DNA of 64,000 nucleotides from Collinsella sp. AF08-23 (lineage in GTDB: Bacteria > Actinomycetota > Coriobacteriia > Coriobacteriales > Coriobacteriaceae): positions 1 to 64,000 of the forward strand of contig NZ_QUHV01000009.1 of NCBI RefSeq assembly GCF_003479805.1, given 5' to 3'. The first letter of the stretch is position 1. Each line of letters starts with the position of its first letter. Below, piece after piece: positions 58,997-64,000 of this stretch. The position numbers and the translations under genes are program-made. The notes beneath the pieces were generated by a model. That model was not told where the DNA came from and ran no database searches. It saw only the letters and a list, made by a program, of their open reading frames with translations.

Positions 58997-60547
58997 CTAC
59001 TCCTCGACAGCGAGCACGCGGCCGGTCATCTCGGCACTGGGCTCGAGGCCGGCCATGGTGAGCATGGTCGGGGCGATGTCGGACAGGCGACCATCCTCGA
59101 TGCCGGTGAGCTTAGCGGTGTCGCTCACGATGATGAACGGCACGCGGTTGGTGGTGTGCGCGGTGAAGGGCTTCTTCTCGCCGTCAACCACGTCGTACAT
59201 GTGGTCGGCGTTGCCGTGGTCGGCGGTGATGAGCGCGAAGCCACCCTTGGCCTGGATGGCCGGAATGACCTGGGACAGCGCGTGGTCCACGGCCTCGACA
59301 GCCTTAACGGCAGCCTCGAACACGCCGGTGTGGCCCACCATGTCGCAGTTGGCGAAGTTCACGATGTAGAAGTCGGCGCGATCCTCGTTGATGGCAGCGA
59401 CGAGCTTCTCGGTGACCTCCGGGGCGCTCATCTCGGGCTTGAGGTCGTAGGTGGCGACCTTCGGCGAAGCCACGAGCACGCGCTCCTCACCGGCCTTGGG
59501 CTCCTCAATACCGCCGTTCAGGAAGAACGTCACGTGGGCGTACTTCTCGGTTTCGGCGGTGTGGAGCTGCTTAAGCCCATTGTCGGCAATGACGTCGGCC
59601 AGGACATTCTCGGGGAACGTCTTGGGGAAGGCGACCTCGACGTCGAACGTGGGGTCGTACTCAGTCATAGTCACAAAGTGAGAAAGGGCGATCTTCTCGC
59701 GCTCGAAGCCGTCGAACTCCGCATCGGTGAAGGCGCGGGTCATCTGACGGGCACGGTCGGGGCGGAAATTGAAGAAGATGACAGCATCGCCGGCGTGAAT
59801 GCCCTCGTTGTGGCAGGCGAAGGGATCGACGAACTCGTCGCCGCGCGGATCCTTCTCGTAGAAGGCCTTGATGCCCTCGACCGGGTCGGCATCGGCGTCG
59901 CAAGCGTTCACGAGCACGTCATAGGCGCGCTCGATGCGCTCCCAGCGGTTGTCGCGGTCCATGGCCCAGTAACGGCCGGAGACGGTGGCGACGCGAGCAT
60001 CGCAACCGGTCTTCTCGGACAACTCGCCCAGGAAGGCGACAAGCTCGGATACATAACCGGCGCCGGACTGCGGGTCGACATCGCGGCCATCCATGAAGCA
60101 GTGGATGCGCACGGTCTTAACGCCGCGCTCGGCGGCCATGGAGACGAGCGCCTCGCAGTGGCTCTGCATGGAGTGCACGCCACCAGGGCTCATAAGGCCC
60201 ATGAGGTGCAGCGTCTTACCAGTAGCGGCAACGTCGTCCATGGCCTTGACGAAAACCTCGTTCTCCTTGATCGAGCCATCCTTGATGGCGTTGTTGATGC
60301 GGGAGAGCTCCTGGAACACGATGCGGCCGGCACCAATGTTGAGGTGGCCGACCTCGGAGTTGCCCATCTGGCCGTCGGGCAAGCCGACGTCCTCGCCAGA
60401 GGCGCCGAGGGTGGTATGCGGATACTTGGCGTACAGACCGTCGATGAACGGCGTGCTGGCAGCGCTCACGGCGTTGTTGGCTCCCTCGGGCGCAAGGCCG
60501 AAGCCGTCCATGATACACAGGAGTGCGGGAAGATGATGGTTAGCCAT
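58997..60547 (-). CDS. gpmI: Cofactor-independent phosphoglycerate mutase
   Basis: 516 aa Mn-dependent iPGM converting 3- to 2-phosphoglycerate. N-terminal LLCIMDGFGLAPEGANNAV, catalytic serine in GQMGNSEVGHLNIGAGR, and metal-binding ADHGNADHMYD near the C-terminus. Last gene of the gap-pgk-tpiA-gpmI run. SD AAGGGG before ATG. Confidence 0.96.
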   Translation of the reverse strand: MANHHLPALLCIMDGFGLAPEGANNAVSAASTPFIDGLYAKYPHTTLGASGEDVGLPDGQMGNSEVGHLNIGAGRIVFQELSRINNAIKDGSIKENEVFVKAMDDVAATGKTLHLMGLMSPGGVHSMQSHCEALVSMAAERGVKTVRIHCFMDGRDVDPQSGAGYVSELVAFLGELSEKTGCDARVATVSGRYWAMDRDNRWERIERAYDVLVNACDADADPVEGIKAFYEKDPRGDEFVDPFACHNEGIHAGDAVIFFNFRPDRARQMTRAFTDAEFDGFEREKIALSHFVTMTEYDPTFDVEVAFPKTFPENVLADVIADNGLKQLHTAETEKYAHVTFFLNGGIEEPKAGEERVLVASPKVATYDLKPEMSAPEVTEKLVAAINEDRADFYIVNFANCDMVGHTGVFEAAVKAVEAVDHALSQVIPAIQAKGGFALITADHGNADHMYDVVDGEKKPFTAHTTNRVPFIIVSDTAKLTGIEDGRLSDIAPTMLTMAGLEPSAEMTGRVLAVEE

Positions 60548-60574
60548 GGCTAATTATCCCCTTTTCAAAAGAGT

Positions 60575-60601
60575 GGGCCGCAGCGCGCTGCGCCACGGCC
60601 C
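60575..60601 (-). terminator. Hairpin between tpiA and gpmI
   Basis: GC-rich stem GGGCCG/CGGCCC enclosing GCGCAGCGCGCTGC, followed on the minus strand by ACTCTTTTG. It may act as attenuator or stabilising 3' end of the tpiA part. Confidence 0.5.
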
Positions 60602-60616
60602 GGGACCTAACGGGTG

Positions 60617-61387
60617 CTACTCCGCGGCCTTCACGACCATCGAAGCAAAGTCCTCGGCCACGAGGGACGCGCCACCCACGAGGGCGCCGTCCACATCGGG
60701 CTTGGCCACGAGCTCGGCGATATTGCCGGGCTTGGCGGAGCCGCCGTACAGAACGCGGATGCCTTCGGCGAGCTCGGCGCCGAAGATCTCGGCGAGAGCC
60801 TCACGCACGGCGCCGCAGACCTCCTGGGCATCATCGGCAGTGGCGGTCTTGCCGGTGCCGATGGCCCAAATGGGCTCGTAAGCGACAACGAGCTGGGAAG
60901 GATCGGTGACCTCGAGACCGGTCAAGCCAGCCTTCACCTGAGCCACCACGTGCTCAACATAGGTGCCGGACTCGCGGACCTCAAGGGGCTCGCCGCAGCA
61001 GAAGATCGGAACGATGCCACCGGCGATGAGCGCGGCGGCCTTCTTGTTCTGATCTTCGTCGGTCTCGTGGAAGCAGTCGCGACGCTCGGAGTGACCGATG
61101 ATGCAGTACTGCACCGGAACGGACTTGAGCATGGCAACGGAGGTCTCACCGGTATAGGCACCCTTGGCCTCAAAGTAGACGTTCTGGGCACCGAGCTTGA
61201 CAGCGGAGCCGTCAAGCTTGTGGGAGACGCAGCACAGATCGATCGTCGGGGGGCAGACGCACACCTCGACGCCCGCGGGAACCTCGGGCAGGGCCTCGAC
61301 GAGGGCGGAGGCGAGAGCCTTGGCCTCCTCGCGGTCGTTGTTCATCTTCCAGTTGCCCGCAATAAAGGTGGTACGGTTACTCGGCAT
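60617..61387 (-). CDS. tpiA: Triose-phosphate isomerase
   Basis: 256 aa. FIAGNWKMN at the N-terminus with active-site lysine, catalytic histidine in IIGHSERR, catalytic glutamate in VVAYEPIWAIGTG, and phosphate loop GGSAKPGN. Overlaps the end of pgk by 11 bp. Interconverts DHAP and GAP. Confidence 0.96.
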   Translation of the reverse strand: MPSNRTTFIAGNWKMNNDREEAKALASALVEALPEVPAGVEVCVCPPTIDLCCVSHKLDGSAVKLGAQNVYFEAKGAYTGETSVAMLKSVPVQYCIIGHSERRDCFHETDEDQNKKAAALIAGGIVPIFCCGEPLEVRESGTYVEHVVAQVKAGLTGLEVTDPSQLVVAYEPIWAIGTGKTATADDAQEVCGAVREALAEIFGAELAEGIRVLYGGSAKPGNIAELVAKPDVDGALVGGASLVAEDFASMVVKAAE

Positions 61388-62582
61388 CGTTCAGAGCCTC
61401 CACTCCAGGAAGAGCCTTGCCCTCGACGAGCTCCATGGAAGCGCCACCACCGGTGGAGATCCAGCTCATCTTGTCGGCAAGGTCGAACTTGTTGACGGCC
61501 GCGACGGAATCGCCGCCACCGATGATGGACGTTCCACCGTTGTCCTTGAGCTCGGCAACAGCCTCGGCGACAGCCTGAGTGCCGTGGGCGAAGTTATCGA
61601 ACTCGAAGACGCCCATGGGGCCGTTCCAGAACACGGTCTTGGCGCCCTTGATGGCCTCGGCGTACAGCGCCTCGGTCTTGGGTCCGATGTCCATGCCCAT
61701 GCGGTCTTCGGGGATGGAGTCGGAAGCGACGACCTCGCCGGTAGCGTCCTCACCGAAGTGGTCGGCAACGACGTTGTCGATCGGAAGCAGAATCTGAACG
61801 CCCTTGTCCTCGGCCTTCTTGAGCATCTCGGCAGCGCGCTCGACCCAGTCCTCCTCTTTGAGGGAGGTACCGACGGTCTTGTAGCCCTTGGCCAGGAAGA
61901 AGGTGTAGGCCATGCCACCGCCGATGATCAGGGTGTCGGCAGAATCGATGAGGTGATCGAGCACGCCGATCTTAGAGGAGACCTTGGAGCCGCCGACGAT
62001 AGCGACGAAGGGACGCTCGGGAGCGGCGAAGATGCCGGTCAGCGTGTCGACCTCCTTCTCGAGCAGGAAGCCAGCGACGGCGGGCAGGTAGGCGGCGGGG
62101 CCGACCACGGATCCCTGAGAGCGGTGAGCGGTACCAAAGGCGTCGAGCACGAAGACGTCACCGTAGGAGGCCAGGATCTTGGCGATCTCGGGGTCGTTCT
62201 TCTTCTCGCGCTTGTCAAAGCGGACGTTCTCGAGCACGAGAACCTTGCCGGCCTCGAGCGCCTCAACGGCAGCGGCGGCCTTCTCGCCATAGGTATCGGC
62301 AACGAAGGTCACGTCAAGACCGGAGAGCTCGGCGAGCTTGGCGGCAACGGGCTCGAGGGAGAACTCAGCCTGGAAGCCGGTGCCATCCGGACGGCCGAGG
62401 TGGCTCATGAGGATGACGCGAGCGTTGTGATCGACCAGGTACTTGATGGTCGGGAGAGCGGCCTGGATGCGGGTGGTGTCGCCCACGACGCCATCCTTGA
62501 TCGGCACGTTGAAGTCGACGCGGACGAGGACGCGCTTGCCGTCGACGTCGATGTCGCGGACGGTCTTCTTAGTGAAAGCCAT
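61377..62582 (-). CDS. pgk: Phosphoglycerate kinase
   Basis: 401 aa. N-terminal VRVDFNVPIKDG, MSHLGRPDG, and C-terminal nucleotide-binding region with GGGDSVAAVN and STGGGASMELVEG. ATP-forming step of glycolysis. The chosen ATG has SD AAAGGA; an upstream ATG adds 26 residues without family fit. A hairpin at 62606-62628 lies in its 5' leader. Confidence 0.96.
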   Translation of the reverse strand: MAFTKKTVRDIDVDGKRVLVRVDFNVPIKDGVVGDTTRIQAALPTIKYLVDHNARVILMSHLGRPDGTGFQAEFSLEPVAAKLAELSGLDVTFVADTYGEKAAAAVEALEAGKVLVLENVRFDKREKKNDPEIAKILASYGDVFVLDAFGTAHRSQGSVVGPAAYLPAVAGFLLEKEVDTLTGIFAAPERPFVAIVGGSKVSSKIGVLDHLIDSADTLIIGGGMAYTFFLAKGYKTVGTSLKEEDWVERAAEMLKKAEDKGVQILLPIDNVVADHFGEDATGEVVASDSIPEDRMGMDIGPKTEALYAEAIKGAKTVFWNGPMGVFEFDNFAHGTQAVAEAVAELKDNGGTSIIGGGDSVAAVNKFDLADKMSWISTGGGASMELVEGKALPGVEALNDAE

Positions 62583-62630
62583 GTCCAATCCTTTCTGTAT
62601 CGAGCAAGGGCGGTATCGCCTCTTGCAGGT

Positions 62631-62674
62631 AAAAAGGGCGCGACCCCGGGCATACGCCATGAGGCCGCGCCCTC
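62631..62674 (-). terminator. Terminator-like hairpin after gap
   Basis: Minus strand: GGGCGCG/CGCGCCC stem with a large loop, followed by TTTTT. It probably lets only part of the gap transcripts continue into pgk, making gap the most abundant mRNA of the cluster. Confidence 0.75.
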
Positions 62675-62714
62675 CTATAGACGCTTGGTCTAGATGCGAG
62701 AGAAGCCGCTCAAC

Positions 62715-63740
62715 TTAGGCGACGAACTTCTCGAAGTACTTGATGGTGCGGACCATCTGGGAGGTGTAGGAGTTCTCGTTGTCGTACCAAGAGACGACCT
62801 GCACCAGGGTCTGGCCGTTGCCCAGCGGGTTGCACATGGTCTGGGTGGCGTCGAAGATGGAGCCGTGGGTCTCGCCGATGATGTCGGTGGAGACGATGTC
62901 GTCCTCGTTGTAGGCGAAGGTCTCGGAGATGGTCTCGGCGTAAGCCTTCATAGCGGCGTTGACCTCATCGACGGTGACCTCCTTGTCAACAACGGCGTAG
63001 AGGTTGGTGAGGGAGCCGGTCGGCGTAGGAACGCGCTGAGCGGCACCGATGAGCTTGCCGTTGAGCTCGGGGAGAACGAGGCCGATGGCCTTGGCGGCAC
63101 CGGTGCTGTTGGGGACGATGTTGACGGCGCAGGCGCGGCCACGACGCTTGTTGCCCTTGCGCTGCGGGCCGTCGAGCGGCATCTGGTCGCCGGTCCAGGC
63201 GTGAATGGTGGTCATGATGCCGGACACGATGGGAGCGAAGTCGTTCAGACCCTTGGCCATCGGGGCGAGGCAGTTGGTGGTGCAGGAAGCGGCGGAGATG
63301 ATGTTGTCCTCAGCCGTGAGATCCTCGTGGTTCACGTTGTAGACGATGGTCGGGAGGTCGTTGCCCGCAGGAGCGGAGATGACGACCTTCTTGGCGCCAG
63401 CGTTGATGTGAGCCTGGGCCTTGGCCTTGGAGGTGTAGAAACCGGTGCACTCGAGCACGACGTCGACGTCGAGGTCGCCCCAAGGCAGGTTGTTAGCGTC
63501 AGCCTCGGCGTAGATCTTGATCTCCTTGCCGTCGACGATGATGGAGTCCTCGGTGGCCTCAACCTTGTGATCGCGGGAGTAGTTGCCCTGCGTGGAGTCG
63601 TACTTCAGCAGGTACGCGAGCATGTCGGGAGAGGTGAGGTCGTTGATGGCGACGATCTCGGAGCCCTCGTGACCGAACATCTGACGGAAGGCCAGACGAC
63701 CGATACGACCGAAGCCGTTGATAGCAACCTTAACTGCCAT
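62715..63740 (-). CDS. gap: Glyceraldehyde-3-phosphate dehydrogenase
   Basis: 341 aa. NAD-binding [14 protein letters not shown], catalytic cysteine in [10 protein letters not shown] near residue 150, [12 protein letters not shown], and C-terminal [17 protein letters not shown]. First gene of the glycolytic run with SD AAAGGAG. Phosphorylating GAPDH of class I. Confidence 0.96.
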   Translation of the reverse strand: MAVKVAINGFGRIGRLAFRQMFGHEGSEIVAINDLTSPDMLAYLLKYDSTQGNYSRDHKVEATEDSIIVDGKEIKIYAEADANNLPWGDLDVDVVLECTGFYTSKAKAQAHINAGAKKVVISAPAGNDLPTIVYNVNHEDLTAEDNIISAASCTTNCLAPMAKGLNDFAPIVSGIMTTIHAWTGDQMPLDGPQRKGNKRRGRACAVNIVPNSTGAAKAIGLVLPELNGKLIGAAQRVPTPTGSLTNLYAVVDKEVTVDEVNAAMKAYAETISETFAYNEDDIVSTDIIGETHGSIFDATQTMCNPLGNGQTLVQVVSWYDNENSYTSQMVRTIKYFEKFVA

Positions 63741-63938
63741 GTGTGTCTCCTTTCATTGGACCTCCCGCGGGCTCCCTGCCCGCCGTTGAAGTCCGAAAAC
63801 TAACCACTCACCAAATATAACCGTTTTCCGCTTGCTCATTCGCGGGATTGGGAACTTTCGGATAAATCTCGCCTGTTGAAACGCTTCATCATGTCTGAGC
63901 GTATCTTTCTCCCCCGCCATGAGCCTTCAAGCAGGGGG
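63741..63938 (-). other. gap upstream region
   Basis: Nearly 200 bases between the partial upstream gene and gap without any ORF of note. It probably holds the gap promoter, in the AT-richer stretch around 63800-63880; I cannot assign exact boxes with confidence. Confidence 0.4.
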
Positions 63939-64000
63939 TCACGGTTCGGCGGTGCCCGTGTGCGCCTCCTCCACCATCTTCTCGAGGCGCAAGACGCGAT
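63939..64000 (-). CDS. 3' end of an unidentified upstream gene (partial)
   Basis: Open frame entering from beyond the window and ending at a TGA. The visible residues read RVLRLEKMVEEAHTGTAEP. Genes upstream of gap in many Gram-positives include whiA, but 20 residues are too few for any assignment. Confidence 0.45.
   Translation of the reverse strand, partial: RVLRLEKMVEEAHTGTAEP

Overview
The window is a GC-rich chromosomal segment of a strictly fermentative Gram-positive bacterium, most likely a gut actinobacterium of the Coriobacteriia (Collinsella-like). This is an inference from gene content: an oxygen-sensitive class III ribonucleotide reductase (nrdD/nrdG), a Na+-pumping biotin decarboxylase operon, a gap-pgk-tpiA-gpmI glycolytic run, AddAB-type recombination enzymes, and many 3'-CCA-encoding tRNA genes. 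No rRNA, CRISPR array, prophage or complete IS element is visible. Genes are dense and mostly housekeeping, with several small accessory islands between them.

Layout. 0.2-6.7 kb: addB-addA helicase-nuclease. 6.9-9.4 kb: a TrpR-like regulator (yerC) with a palindromic promoter, an ApbE flavin transferase, a holin-like membrane protein and an Rrf2 regulator. 9.6-11.8 kb: cysK and mnmA (sulfur metabolism). 11.8-14.6 kb: an ECF sigma factor with an odd C-terminus, a DUF3990/XRE pair resembling a toxin-antitoxin operon, and a YoaK-like membrane protein. 14.86-18.2 kb: a P-type Mg2+ ATPase (mgtA) behind a ~360-nt leader that holds a 31-codon ORF and an apparent anti-Shine-Dalgarno switch. 18.2-22.1 kb: a 133-bp long inverted repeat, a HAD phosphatase, a YgiQ-type radical SAM protein and two tiny membrane proteins that ordinary gene-length cutoffs would miss.

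22.2-28.2 kb is the most unusual accessory region, all on the minus strand. A radical SAM/SPASM enzyme with an N-terminal PqqD-like (RRE-like) segment is followed 10 nt later by a 25-codon ORF with a good ribosome-binding site, then a DUF2975 membrane protein and an XRE regulator. Next comes a secreted ~100-residue peptide, an intercistronic hairpin, and an ABC transporter with an extracytoplasmic accessory protein. I read the first half as a candidate PqqA-sized RiPP system and the second as a bacteriocin-like peptide/ABC system. 28.3-30.1 kb is a hipBA module with repeated operator sequences. 31.4-32.5 kb holds eroded remnants of a GT39-type glycosyltransferase and a histidine kinase.

32.5-43 kb: folB with an HD-domain protein, the Na+-translocating decarboxylase operon (accessory subunit, biotin carrier, beta, small membrane subunit, alpha), the biotin ligase birA, folE, a GNAT enzyme, and nrdD-nrdG under a pair of NrdR-like boxes 31 bp apart. 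43.3-44.2 kb: two divergent tRNA clusters sharing a Gly-hairpin-Cys cassette; the two tRNA-Cys genes differ only by compensated acceptor-stem changes. 44.3-47.4 kb: a SpoIIE/RsbU-type phosphatase and a fused STAS-kinase partner-switching protein. 47.5-55.8 kb: tRNA-Leu, a second oligopeptide-binding lipoprotein, and oppA-B-C-D-F.

56.2-63.7 kb: secG and gap-pgk-tpiA-gpmI, separated by a 2.4-kb block containing a RAYT-type HUH transposase, four copies of a 29-bp palindromic repeat, two truncated GNAT genes that abut one repeat, and a HAD phosphatase. The last 62 bases are the 3' end of another minus-strand gene.
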